A stretch of 51,088 bases of DNA from CAYZAW01 sp964476505 (GCA_964476505.1 CAYZAW010000008.1:1-51088), one strand, 5' to 3'; positions 43,648 to 51,088 are shown, counted from the first letter of the stretch. Numbers and translations: made by a program. Notes: generated by a model from the sequence alone, not told the origin.

Positions 43648-43680
43648 TGCGGCTTTGCGGGTATGCGGAGCCGTATTTTA
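43648..43680 (+). terminator. Probable intrinsic terminator after the GNAT gene
   Basis: A 7-bp stem with one G-T pair (43648-43654 with 43669-43675), a 14-base loop and TTTT after it, closing the long housekeeping series. Confidence 0.55.
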
Positions 43681-43711
43681 TAAAATAATTCAAAAATATG
43701 AAAAAAAGTAC

Positions 43712-43740
43712 TTTACAAGATGGAGTAATCGTTGTATGAT
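43712..43740 (+). promoter_or_regulatory. Sigma-A-type promoter for the padR unit
   Basis: TTTACA (43712-43717) and TATGAT (43735-43740) each differ from consensus by one base and are exactly 17 bases apart. The transcript would start near 43747, just before the repeats. Confidence 0.75.
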
Positions 43741-43752
43741 TACTTCACTCGA

Positions 43753-43789
43753 TGTACTACAACAGATGAAGTACAGCAGATGTAGTACA
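43753..43789 (+). promoter_or_regulatory. Candidate PadR operator: inverted and direct TGTACTAC/GTAGTACA repeats
   Basis: TGTACTAC (43753-43760) is the inverse of GTAGTACA (43782-43789). Between them GATGAAGTACA (43765-43775) repeats as GATGTAGTACA (43779-43789), 14 bases apart. Three related half sites just after the promoter and before the ribosome site suggest autorepression by the PadR protein. Confidence 0.6.
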
Positions 43790-43815
43790 CTAGATAAAGT
43801 AAAGGGAGTGAGTGT

Positions 43816-44145
43816 TTGATTGGAAGCGATACCATACGCGGGTACAACGAGGCGATCATCCTTCGGATATTGCTTTCTGGCGACAATTACGGGTACGATA
43901 TCTCCCGGCGGGTGATGGAGGACTCTAAAGGACTGTATTCCATGAAGGAAACAACGCTGTACGCAGCGTTCACCCGAATGGAGAAAAACGGACACGTTAC
44001 GGCATATTCGGGAGACGTTACCTTCGGAAAGCCAAGAACGTATTACCACATCACGGAAGCTGGAGTTGCCTATTACCAAAGCAAATGCGAGGAATGGGAT
44101 TACGCTAAGAAAGCACTGGATTATTTTATGGGAGGATTGCAATAA
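43816..44145 (+). CDS. PadR family transcriptional regulator
   Basis: 109 residues. The winged-helix core reads GYNEAIILRILLSGDNYGYD, then ETTLYAAFTRMEKNGHVTAY and GKPRTYYHITEAG, all typical of PadR. The start codon is TTG at 43816 with GGGAG 8 bases upstream; no ATG in frame gives the first helix. PadR proteins repress membrane-stress or efflux genes, often their own operon. Its stop overlaps the next start (TAATG), and its partner membrane protein is the usual companion. Confidence 0.92.
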   Translation: MIGSDTIRGYNEAIILRILLSGDNYGYDISRRVMEDSKGLYSMKETTLYAAFTRMEKNGHVTAYSGDVTFGKPRTYYHITEAGVAYYQSKCEEWDYAKKALDYFMGGLQ

Positions 44146-44951
44146 TGGAAACCCTGAAGAATTATATTGAAACCATGTTTACAACTTTACCGAATACCGA
44201 ACAGGCGCGCAAGCTCAAGGAAGAAATGCTTGCCAACATGGAGGAGCGGTATCAGGACTTGATGGCAGAGGGCAAAACCGAGGCGGAGGCGGTAGGCATC
44301 ATCATTTCCTCCTTCGGCACGGTGGAGGAGCTTCGCGCCACGTTAGCGGGCGAAAAGAAAAAGAAGTCCGGCTTTGGCATCCATGTAGAGGATAAGGGCG
44401 GAGACAGCGTGCATGTAGACTTTTCCGGTATCCATGCGGATACGGCAAAGGAAAAGATCTCCATCGACGGTAACGGCGTATATGTGCACACCACGGACGA
44501 TGACGGCAACGTGGTAGAGCATGTGGTTGTGGACGGCTCCGGCGTGCATGTAAACGGCAAGGATTACGACAGCTGGTGCTTTCCGCACACTAAGCGGCAG
44601 AAGATCAGCAATCTGATTGGCGGTATCTTAGTACCCTTGGCAGTTGCGGCGTATCTGGTAATGGGCATCGTTTGGAACATGTGGCATCCTTGGTGGCTGC
44701 TGATCCCCGGCACGGGTCTTCTCGTTGGAAGCATCTGTGCTTTGATCAACGCCGAGGGCAAGCCGGTGATCCGCGTGATAGAAGGCTTCTTATGGCCGGC
44801 TGTGATACTGGCGTATCTGTGCATGGGCTTCTTTCTGGGTCTTTGGCATCCCGGCTGGGTCATCATCCCGCTGGCGGGTATTCTAGACGGCATTGCCAAC
44901 ACCCTTTGGAACAACCTTCGTTCGCCGGAAATGAAAAAAGAAGAAGAATGA
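44145..44951 (+). CDS. PadR-partner membrane protein with permease prefix (HAAS-like) domain
   Basis: 268 residues. Residues 1-70 match the helical prefix domain found beside PadR genes (ARKLKEEMLANMEERYQDLM, EAVGIIISSFGTVEELRATL). Residues 75-138 form a series of short beta-like repeats ending in GIHV, GIHA, GVYV and GVHV. Residues 159-256 hold two copies of a two-helix membrane unit: AAYLVMG...WHPWWLLIPGTG and LAYLCMG...WHPGWVIIPLAG. Such proteins are thought to sense envelope state with their PadR regulator. Function unproven. Confidence 0.75.
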   Translation: METLKNYIETMFTTLPNTEQARKLKEEMLANMEERYQDLMAEGKTEAEAVGIIISSFGTVEELRATLAGEKKKKSGFGIHVEDKGGDSVHVDFSGIHADTAKEKISIDGNGVYVHTTDDDGNVVEHVVVDGSGVHVNGKDYDSWCFPHTKRQKISNLIGGILVPLAVAAYLVMGIVWNMWHPWWLLIPGTGLLVGSICALINAEGKPVIRVIEGFLWPAVILAYLCMGFFLGLWHPGWVIIPLAGILDGIANTLWNNLRSPEMKKEEE

Positions 44952-44962
44952 GCATTCGATGT

Positions 44963-45000
44963 GAGGCTTCCGCCTAAACGGCGCGGAGCCTCTTTCTTTT
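44963..45000 (+). terminator. Intrinsic terminator of the padR unit
   Basis: GAGGCT pairs with AGCCTC around a bulged T and CCG/CGG pairs, followed by TTTCTTTT, 12 bases after the stop. Confidence 0.7.
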
Positions 45001-45030
45001 GAAAAATAGCGGTTCGTGCTTTGGCATTGG

Positions 45031-45059
45031 TTGAATTATGCATATGACTGTGATAAAAT
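45031..45059 (+). promoter_or_regulatory. Sigma-A-type promoter for tig-clpP-clpX
   Basis: TTGAAT (45031-45036) and TAAAAT (45054-45059) are 17 bases apart, about 80 bases before the tig ATG. Confidence 0.6.
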
Positions 45060-45141
45060 AGGGCGGATACTGGGTATATAAGCAATATGGCGCACCTGTG
45101 TGCCCGGATACAAACTGCAAAAGTAACGATGGAGGACTGGC

Positions 45142-46557
45142 ATGGCTACAGTAGAAAAACTCGAGAACAACAAGGCGAAACTTACGGTTACGGTGGATGC
45201 GCAGACTTTTGCGCAGGCAATGCAAAAGGCATATGTGAAAACGGCAAAGCATTATAATGTTCCCGGCTTCCGTAAGGGGCACGCGCCTCGCAAGGTCATT
45301 GAAAACATGTACGGCGAAGGCGTATTCTACGAGGATGCGTTTGACGAAGTATATGCGGACGCTTATGAGGCGGCAGTGCAGGAGCACGCGTTGGAACCAG
45401 TAGACAAGCCGGACGTTACCATTGAAAAGATCAGCAGCGAAGAGGGCGTGGTATTTACGGCGGAAGTTACGCTAATGCCGGAGGTTACGCTGGGCGCTTA
45501 CAAGGGTATAGAAGTAGAAAAGAAGGCGTATACTGTTGAGGACGCGCAGGTGGACGCCGCCTTGGAGCAGGAGCGCGACAAGGCCGCCCGCTTTATTGAA
45601 GTGGAGCGCCCCGTTGAAAACGGCGACCAGATCATTCTGGATTACTCCGGCAGCGTGGACGGCGTAAAGTTCGACGGCGGCACCGCCGAGGATCAAACGC
45701 TGGTGATCGGCTCCAACACCTTTATCCCCGGCTTTGAAGAGCAGCTGATTGGCGCCGCTCCAGGCGAGGAGAAAGACATCACCGTGAAGTTCCCCGAGGA
45801 TTACCATGCGGAGAACCTCAAGGGTAAGGATGCCGTCTTTGCCGTAAAGGTAAAAACGGTGCAGGTCAAGGAGCTTCCCGAGCTGGACGATGAATTTGCC
45901 AAGGATATTTCCGAGTTCGATACGTTAGAGGCTTGGAAGACCAACAAGCGCGAGGAGTTAGAGAAGCAGGCCAAGGAACGCGCCGAGGCGGAGCAGGAAA
46001 ACGACGCTATCGAGAAGGTAGTGGAAAACGCCGCAGTCGAGATTCCGCATGTGATGATTCATCGCCAGATGGATTACATGCTGCAGGATATGGCGTACCG
46101 GCTTTCCATGTCCGGCATATCAATGGAGGATTACTGCAAATATCTGGGTACGGATGTGGAGACCATCCGCGCAGGGTATCATGCCGAGGCGGAAGCCCGC
46201 GTGAAGATGCAGCTGGTCATAGGTGCCGTCAGTAAGGCAGAAAACGTGGAGGCCAACGATGCGGATGTTGACGCGGAGCTTGAAAAGTACGCGCCGCAGA
46301 CGGGCAAATCTCCCGAGGAATTCAAAAAGACTTTGAGCCCGGACGATATCCAGTATTTTAAGGATCGCATTGTGGCGCAAAAAACTGTAAAATTGATTAT
46401 GGATAACGCCAAGCTCGTTGCAGCCAAGAAGGCACCCGCAAAGAAGGCCGCCGCCAAGACCGGCGAAGAAGCGGAAGTCAAGAAAACGGCGGCAAAGAAG
46501 CCCGCTGCTAAGAAGAAGACGGCTGACACGGAAGCTGCGGCGAAGGACGCGGAGTAA
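45142..46557 (+). CDS. tig: Trigger factor with Lys/Ala-rich C-terminal tail
   Basis: 471 residues. The ribosome-binding signature is VPGFRKGHAPRKVIENMYG, followed by an FKBP-type prolyl isomerase domain (NGDQIILDYSGSVDGVKFDG, IPGFEEQLIGAAPGEE) and the helical chaperone C-domain. Trigger factor shields nascent chains at the ribosome exit. Typical family members end near residue 425-432; here about 46 more residues (426-471) are rich in Lys and Ala (AAKKAPAKKAAAK, KKTAAKKPAAKKK). GGAGG stands 6 bases before the ATG. clpP and clpX follow as usual. Confidence 0.96.
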   Translation: MATVEKLENNKAKLTVTVDAQTFAQAMQKAYVKTAKHYNVPGFRKGHAPRKVIENMYGEGVFYEDAFDEVYADAYEAAVQEHALEPVDKPDVTIEKISSEEGVVFTAEVTLMPEVTLGAYKGIEVEKKAYTVEDAQVDAALEQERDKAARFIEVERPVENGDQIILDYSGSVDGVKFDGGTAEDQTLVIGSNTFIPGFEEQLIGAAPGEEKDITVKFPEDYHAENLKGKDAVFAVKVKTVQVKELPELDDEFAKDISEFDTLEAWKTNKREELEKQAKERAEAEQENDAIEKVVENAAVEIPHVMIHRQMDYMLQDMAYRLSMSGISMEDYCKYLGTDVETIRAGYHAEAEARVKMQLVIGAVSKAENVEANDADVDAELEKYAPQTGKSPEEFKKTLSPDDIQYFKDRIVAQKTVKLIMDNAKLVAAKKAPAKKAAAKTGEEAEVKKTAAKKPAAKKKTADTEAAAKDAE

Positions 46558-46590
46558 TATCCGGCAAAGCTTCGTTAGGAGGAGAATACC

Positions 46591-47175
46591 ATGAGTTTAA
46601 TACCGATGGTCGTAGAGCAAACCAATCGCGGCGAACGCTCTTATGACATCTATTCGCGCCTGTTAAAGGACAGAATCGTGTTCTTAGGCGGAGAGGTCAC
46701 CGACGAGGAGGCCAATCTGATCGTAGCACAAATGCTGTTTTTAGAGGCGGAGGACCCCGATAAAGACATCAACCTGTACATCAACAGCCCAGGCGGCTCT
46801 GTAACGGCGGGCATGGCCATTTACGATACCATGCAGTACATCAAGTGCGACGTTTCCACCATCTGCATCGGCATGGCGGCCTCCATGGGCGCGTTTTTGC
46901 TGGCGGCGGGCGCAAAGGGCAAGCGCAAGGTGTTGCCCAATGCGGAGATCATGATCCACCAGCCAAGCGGCGGCACGCGGGGGCAAACCACGGATATCAT
47001 GATACAAGCCGAGCGCATGCAGGCCATTAAAGACCTGTTAAACAGCATTTTGGCGGAGCGCACGGGTCAGCCTATTGAAAAAGTGCGGGAGGATACCGAG
47101 CGAGACAACTTTATGTCCGCCAAGCAAGCGCTGGAATACGGCCTTGTAGATCAAATTATTCCACCAAGAAGGTAA
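46591..47175 (+). CDS. clpP: ATP-dependent Clp protease proteolytic subunit
   Basis: 194 residues, standard. Catalytic Ser98 is in GMAASMGAF, His123 in MIHQPSGG, and the Asp in the region after TERDNFMSAKQALEYGLVD. It forms the tetradecamer peptidase chamber used with ClpX. AGGAGG lies 8 bases before the ATG. It is coupled with clpX, 11 bases downstream. Confidence 0.97.
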   Translation: MSLIPMVVEQTNRGERSYDIYSRLLKDRIVFLGGEVTDEEANLIVAQMLFLEAEDPDKDINLYINSPGGSVTAGMAIYDTMQYIKCDVSTICIGMAASMGAFLLAAGAKGKRKVLPNAEIMIHQPSGGTRGQTTDIMIQAERMQAIKDLLNSILAERTGQPIEKVREDTERDNFMSAKQALEYGLVDQIIPPRR

Positions 47176-47186
47176 TGAGGTAATAT

Positions 47187-48329
47187 ATGCCCAAGCATGA
47201 AGACAACATGACCAAGCCTCCCATCAAATGCACCTTTTGCGGAAAAGCGCAGGACGAGGTACATCGCATTATTGCGGGCCCCGGCGTTTACATCTGCAAC
47301 GAGTGCGTGGAGCTTTGTCAGGAAATCATCGAGGAGGACTTCGGCAGCCAGCCGGTAGACCTTTCCGATATTCCCAAGCCCCGGGAGATCATGGAAACGC
47401 TGGATCAATATGTGATCGGCCAGCACGAAGCCAAGAAGGCGCTGGCTGTTTCCGTGTACAATCATTATAAGCGCATCAACAGCGGCGCGGCTCCTGCCGG
47501 AACGCATAAGCATAACGACGACGTAGAGCTGCAAAAGAGCAACATCGTAATGCTGGGGCCTACGGGCTGCGGCAAAACGCTGTTGGCGCAAACGCTGGCG
47601 AAAATCTTAAACGTTCCCTTTGCCGTGGCGGATGCCACCTCCTTAACGGAAGCCGGCTATGTGGGCGAGGACGTAGAAAACATCCTGCTCAAGCTCATCC
47701 AGGCGGCGGATTTCGACATCCCGCGTGCGGAGGGCGGGCGCAAACATCCGCATCAGGAGTTTATCCAGATAGACACCACCAACATCCTGTTCATCTGCGG
47801 CGGCGCGTTTGACGGTATCGACGCTATCATCAAGCGCCGTACCGGCGAAAAGGCCATGGGCTTTGGCGCGGACGTAAAATCGCAGGAAGAAAAGGATATT
47901 GGCTCCGTGCTGAAGGATATTCTGCCGGAGGATCTGTTAAAGTTTGGCCTGATTCCGGAGTTCGTTGGTCGTGTTCCCATCATCGTGACCTTGAGCCAGT
48001 TGGACGAGGACGCGTTGATGGCGATTTTAACGGAGCCTCGCAACGCGCTGACCAAGCAGTACAAACGCCTGTTTGAAATGGACGGCGTGGAATTGAACTT
48101 CGATCACGAAGCGCTGCTGTCGGTTGCAAAAAAGGCCATCGAGCGCAAAACCGGCGCACGCGGGCTCAGGGCAATTTTAGAGGACGTGATGATGGACATC
48201 ATGTTCGACATTCCCTCCCGCAGTGATGTGCGCTCCTGCGTGATCACCAAGGATACCATAGACAAGGTCTCTCAGCCGGAGCTGGTGCTTTACGAGCAGC
48301 AGCTATTGAACGCCAGCGGAGACGCATAA
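47187..48329 (+). CDS. clpX: ClpX-like AAA+ unfoldase with an internal deletion of the Walker B region
   Basis: 380 residues against the usual 420 or so. The four-Cys zinc finger (CTFCGK to CNECVELC), Walker A GPTGCGKT (residues 124-131), pore loop GYVG, RKH loop GGRKHPHQEF, sensor 1 NILFICGGAF, Arg finger LIPEFVGR and sensor 2 GARGLR are intact. At residue 182/183 (bases 47732/47733) the sequence jumps from DFDIPRAE straight to GGRKHPHQEF. In other ClpX proteins about 48 residues, including the Walker B box IYIDEID and the following helix, lie between. The frame is kept. As written it should bind ATP but not hydrolyse it. The start follows GAGG by 6 bases. Family certain; functionality doubtful. 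Confidence 0.9.
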   Translation: MPKHEDNMTKPPIKCTFCGKAQDEVHRIIAGPGVYICNECVELCQEIIEEDFGSQPVDLSDIPKPREIMETLDQYVIGQHEAKKALAVSVYNHYKRINSGAAPAGTHKHNDDVELQKSNIVMLGPTGCGKTLLAQTLAKILNVPFAVADATSLTEAGYVGEDVENILLKLIQAADFDIPRAEGGRKHPHQEFIQIDTTNILFICGGAFDGIDAIIKRRTGEKAMGFGADVKSQEEKDIGSVLKDILPEDLLKFGLIPEFVGRVPIIVTLSQLDEDALMAILTEPRNALTKQYKRLFEMDGVELNFDHEALLSVAKKAIERKTGARGLRAILEDVMMDIMFDIPSRSDVRSCVITKDTIDKVSQPELVLYEQQLLNASGDA

Positions 48330-48352
48330 CAGAACAACAAATACAAAAAAGC

Positions 48353-49353
48353 GGCTCTATGTCAATAGTTGGGGTAGAGCGCAGACAAGAGTTACAAGAG
48401 AGCCATTCGCTAAGCGGCGGGTGGCTCTTTCACATTGAAAGTAATGAGAATACGGCGACGAAAATTGCTAAAGCTGCGGTAACCATAGGCAACGCGTTTA
48501 AGAACCTTTATCGTATTGTTGCACCCCTCGGTGAAACCGTTGGAATAAGGGCAATCGAAAGCATTGAGGATGTACTTCTCCCAATTCTGAAGAATAGAAA
48601 GCAATGTATTGAATTCTGGAATGTTAGCAACAAAGGCGAATGCACGGAACGCACGCAGGCGCTCCTTGGCCTGTATCGAATCCTTAGACGCCATGAATTC
48701 ATAGAACTTCTCTTTTAGTAAGTATGCTTCACGCAAATCTCTGTTAAAAGAAAGCATACGGTTGACGGCATCCATATTGTTGGGAGACAGCCTCTCCATA
48801 TGGCACAGGAGCAGTTTACGGCTGCGCTTAAAGTAACGACGCTGCTCCGGCAACAGCTTCTTTTGCATTCGCTTTCTCACATTCTCCACGGCCCAAGAGC
48901 AGTAACGAACAACATGAAAGCGATCGATCACGATGGTTGCGTTGGGAAACAGGGATTCAGCAATCGAAACATACTCTTTTTTCATGTCCGTAACGAAGTA
49001 TTGTACACTCTTTCGATTTGGAAACGCAGATAAATACTGATAGATTTCGCTTTCACGAAAGGTAGGCAGAATGTCCAGAACGCGCCGCTCTTTCGGCGCG
49101 GTCAGAATGCACTGAAACTTCCCGTACTCCGTATTGCCTTTGAATTCGTCAATAGAGAGTACACTGGGAAGCTTAGACGGCTTACCGAACTCCAGAAGTG
49201 CAAGCCAGCGACCAACAGTAGAAGGCGAAACACCCATCATACCGGCAAGCTCTTTTCTGGACATTTTGACCTCCATGTGGTGCATTGTTAACAACGCAAG
49301 ACGATTGGTCATGTGATGCCATTTGGGAAGCAGATAATTGTTTTCGTGAGACT
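48353..49353 (-). mobile_element. Truncated ISL3-family insertion sequence
   Basis: The left end GGCTCTATGTCAATAGTTGG at 48353 resembles ISL3-type terminal repeats and lies 24 bases after clpX. The element carries the 3' part of an ISL3 transposase gene on the minus strand and stops at the IS256 left end (about 49353). The other ISL3 end is not in the window. Confidence 0.75.
48410..49351 (-). pseudogene. ISL3 family transposase, N-terminus lost
   Basis: About 314 residues remain. DDE residues appear in VLSIDEFKG, VIDRFHVVRY and NGFTEGCNNTIKVLKR, with a helix-turn-helix MSRKELAGMMGVSPSTVGRW at the start. Coding continues upstream of the ATG at 49312 as ENNYLLPKWHH, in line with family members, until it meets the IS256 boundary with a stop at 49352-49354. 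The N-terminal zinc-finger region of about 90 residues is gone, so the gene is broken by the IS256 element. Confidence 0.85.
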
Positions 49354-49395
49354 ATCCCTAATTATGTGTAAACCTCCGATCTGGTGTAAAATGGA
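49354..49395. repeat. IS256 left inverted repeat
   Basis: ATCCCTAATTATGTGTAAAC followed by GTGTAAAATGGA matches the right end on the other strand with two differences in the outer 20 bases and a one-base offset in the middle. Confidence 0.8.
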
Positions 49396-49420
49396 AGCAC
49401 CATAACGGAGGTTTTACATT

Positions 49421-50659
49421 ATGGCAAGAAAGAACCGAACCCCGGAAGAGAACGAGCGGAGAGCTAAGATCCGCGAGCTGTTGCAACTGGGTGGTGTCAA
49501 CAGCATGGACGACATTCAGAACCTGTTCAAGGAAACCATTGCAGAGTTTATGGAAAATGGGCTGGATGCCGAGCTAGACGACGAACTGGGCTACAGCAAG
49601 TACGATTACCGCAACAAGGAAACGGATAACAGCCGCAACGGGCACAGCAGCAAGACACTGCGCACCAGCTTCGGTAATGTAGACGTTTCCGTTCCCAGAG
49701 ACAGGAAAGGCGAATTTGATCCTCAGATACTCAAGAAGAATCAAACCAGCGTCAGTCAGGACATTGAAGAAAAGATCCTGTCCATGTATGCCAAAGGCAT
49801 GACCACCGGCGATATCGAAACGCACATCCGCGACATTTACGGTGTAGACATTTCAGACACCACTGTAAGCCGCATCACCGACAAGATACTGCCCGTGGCT
49901 AAGGAATGGCAGCAGCGGCCGCTAGAGGCCGTATATGCGGTGGTGTTCCTGGATGCTATTCACTACCATGTACGCAGTGAAGGGCAGATTGTAAAGAAGG
50001 CGGTATATATCGCTATTGGCATTGATCTGGATGGGCGGAAAGATGTTCTCGGGATGTGGGTTGGCGAGAACGAAAGCGCCAAGTTCTGGGCAACGGTACT
50101 CAACAGCTTGAAGAACCGCGGCGTGGAGGATATCTTCATTGCATGTACCGATAATCTGACCGGCTTTTCGTCAGCAATTGAGGCAGTGTATCCAAAAACG
50201 GAGATCCAGAATTGTATTATCCACCAGCTCCGCAATTCCAGTAAATATGTTTCGTACAAGGATATTAAGGCGCTTATGGCTGATTTGAAGGCCGTCTATG
50301 CCGCTGTTGACGAACCTTCCGCGCTGGATGCTCTGGACGCCTTCGCGGAGCGCTGGGATAAGAAGTACCCCAAGATTTCGTTATCCTGGCGGGAAAACTG
50401 GCCCAACCTGAGCACCTATTTCAAGTATCCGCAGGAAGTGCGCCGGCTGATCTACACCACCAACGCCATTGAAGGGTTCAACCGTCAATTACGCAAAGTA
50501 ACGAAGTCAAAATCGGTATTTCCCACGGATGACAGCCTGTTCAAAATGCTGTATTTGGCTATGATGGATATCACCAGTAAATGGACTGGCCGCCGTCAGG
50601 ACTGGAGCGTAATTCACGCGCAGATATCCGTGTTCTTTGCTGATCGGATGTTGGAGTAA
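49421..50659 (+). CDS. IS256 family (mutator-type) transposase
   Basis: 412 residues, full length. The DDE triad is visible in VVFLDAIHYHVRSEG, ACTDNLTGFSSA and TTNAIEGFNRQLRK, together with NGHSSKTLRTSFGNVDVSVP and GMTTGDIETHIRDIYGVDIS. It cuts and pastes or copies the element through its end repeats. GGAGG lies 9 bases before the ATG. No frameshift is seen, so it may be active. Confidence 0.95.
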   Translation: MARKNRTPEENERRAKIRELLQLGGVNSMDDIQNLFKETIAEFMENGLDAELDDELGYSKYDYRNKETDNSRNGHSSKTLRTSFGNVDVSVPRDRKGEFDPQILKKNQTSVSQDIEEKILSMYAKGMTTGDIETHIRDIYGVDISDTTVSRITDKILPVAKEWQQRPLEAVYAVVFLDAIHYHVRSEGQIVKKAVYIAIGIDLDGRKDVLGMWVGENESAKFWATVLNSLKNRGVEDIFIACTDNLTGFSSAIEAVYPKTEIQNCIIHQLRNSSKYVSYKDIKALMADLKAVYAAVDEPSALDALDAFAERWDKKYPKISLSWRENWPNLSTYFKYPQEVRRLIYTTNAIEGFNRQLRKVTKSKSVFPTDDSLFKMLYLAMMDITSKWTGRRQDWSVIHAQISVFFADRMLE

Positions 50660-50676
50660 CAGCGCCGGACCCGGCT

Positions 50677-50711
50677 GTCAAGGGTAGATGAACGGCTCTG
50701 CCGCCCTTGAC
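50677..50711. repeat. Hairpin downstream of the IS256 transposase
   Basis: GTCAAGGG (50677-50684) pairs perfectly with CCCTTGAC (50704-50711), with an inner CGG/CCG pair. It lies within the element after the transposase stop; there is no T run, so it may be structural or protect against read-through. Confidence 0.5.
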
Positions 50712-50785
50712 ATCCTTCCCCAGCACTGTTACTTTGTAAACAAGGCGGCAACGGATAGAACCGCTGCCGCCAATCAACATTTTGC

Positions 50786-50828
50786 TCCATTTTACACTAT
50801 CATTTGGTGTTTACACAGAATTTGGGAT
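50786..50828. repeat. IS256 right inverted repeat
   Basis: On the minus strand it reads ATCCCAAATTCTGTGTAAAC then GTGTAAAATGGA, the partner of 49354-49395. Confidence 0.8.
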
Positions 50829-51088
50829 TGAGCCATATGATCTGTGGAATGTACGCCATACTTGCTTCGTCAAAGATGACTACATCAAAATGGCTGTTAT
50901 ATATTTCTTTGTCTACGATCGCTTTGGATACAGTTGTTGCCACAAAAGATGCTGACTTAACAGCTGCTTTTTCTTCCTCTCTGAGCATGTCACGAATCTT
51001 TGCTAACCGCATATCAATTTCAACATATCTTTTAGAAGTGCGCAGCACCGTTTTTCGCTCCGCTAACAGATCTATACGTTCTTTTAGA
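50829..51088 (-). pseudogene. Superfamily 1 (DNA2/AAA_12-like) helicase fragment cut by IS256
   Basis: The minus-strand frame is open to the window edge, so the 5' part lies outside; the GTG at 51048 is not a real start. Visible are a charged helical stretch (RYVEIDMRLAKIRDMLREEE), ATTVSKAI and a Walker B type motif FDVVIFDEASMAYIPQI. After that the frame enters the IS256 end repeat and stops at 50800. The motif II half and all later helicase motifs are lost on this side. Relatives occur in repair and in phage-defence loci; this one cannot be assigned. Confidence 0.75.

Larger units (their letters stand above)
49354..50828 (+). mobile_element. IS256-family insertion sequence, apparently complete
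   Basis: About 1475 bases bounded by imperfect inverted repeats and carrying one intact transposase gene. It has cut the ISL3 transposase on the left and a helicase gene on the right. The flanking 8-mers GTGAGACT and TGAGCCAT are not a clean duplication, although IS256 elements usually make one of 8-9 bases. Confidence 0.8.

Noticed and set aside
46417..46554. Frameshift as the cause of the trigger factor tail
   Set aside because: The frame continues without a break, the codon use matches the gene, and a normal stop precedes clpP at the usual distance.
48359..48718. 119-residue plus-strand open frame after clpX
   Set aside because: It lies within the ISL3 remnant, antisense to the transposase, and starts in its terminal repeat.
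49346..50836. GTGAGACT / TGAGCCAT as an IS256 target duplication
   Set aside because: Even at the best offset only about five of eight bases agree, and the flanks belong to different genes.
1..51088. CRISPR arrays, tRNA or rRNA genes
   Set aside because: No regularly spaced repeats and no tRNA or rRNA signatures were recognised by reading; a covariance-model scan was not possible.

Overview
The window looks like a chromosomal segment of a fairly GC-rich member of the Bacillota, most likely class Clostridia. The evidence is gene order known from Bacillus and Clostridium: yicC-remA-gmk-rpoZ-priA-def-fmt-rsmB-rlmN, whiA-crh, tig-clpP-clpX, and a SpoVB-like flippase-yabN/mazG-HU cluster. Strong GGAGG ribosome sites and sigma-A-type promoters fit this. 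The genus cannot be told from the sequence. No rRNA, tRNA or CRISPR array was seen.

Layout. 1-8.8 kb: the 3' end of a GH2 beta-mannosidase gene and a MATE transporter (+), then a convergent minus-strand block with a serine hydrolase, a secreted SpoIID/LytB protein with five SH3b repeats, ychF and an SPFH-domain membrane protein. 9-13.4 kb: flippase, YabN-type MazG protein, HU and a TSUP permease (+). 13.4-22.4 kb: a purine-breakdown locus made of two divergent units. The minus unit is ade-xdhA-xdhB-xdhC plus an aspartate aminotransferase. The plus unit is a MocA-like cytidylyltransferase and guanine deaminase. 22.4-27.7 kb: pcrA, ligA and an AIR-synthase-like protein. 27.8-43.6 kb: a long housekeeping series for transcription, replication restart, translation initiation, rRNA modification, carbon control, DNA polymerase III and glycolysis. 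43.7-45.0 kb: a PadR regulator with a partner membrane protein. 45.1-48.3 kb: tig-clpP-clpX. 48.35-51.1 kb: an ISL3 remnant cut by an intact IS256-family element, followed by a broken helicase gene.

How the genes work together. In the purine locus adenine and guanine are deaminated to hypoxanthine and xanthine, which XdhABC can oxidise; the MocA-like protein probably matures the molybdenum cofactor of XdhA. The plus unit is preceded by a clear purine-riboswitch aptamer with the guanine-type cytosine in J3/1. Its P3 5' strand can instead pair with a downstream segment to build a terminator-like hairpin. This predicts that guanine turns the genes ON, the opposite of most guanine riboswitches and suited to a catabolic operon.

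Most notable oddities: the guanine riboswitch with predicted ON logic; a clpX gene with a clean in-frame loss of about 48 codons that removes the Walker B region; a Crh-type HPr with Arg at position 15; a trigger factor with a Lys/Ala-rich tail; a PadR partner protein built from internal repeats; and the IS256 element that joins two unrelated broken genes without a clear target duplication.
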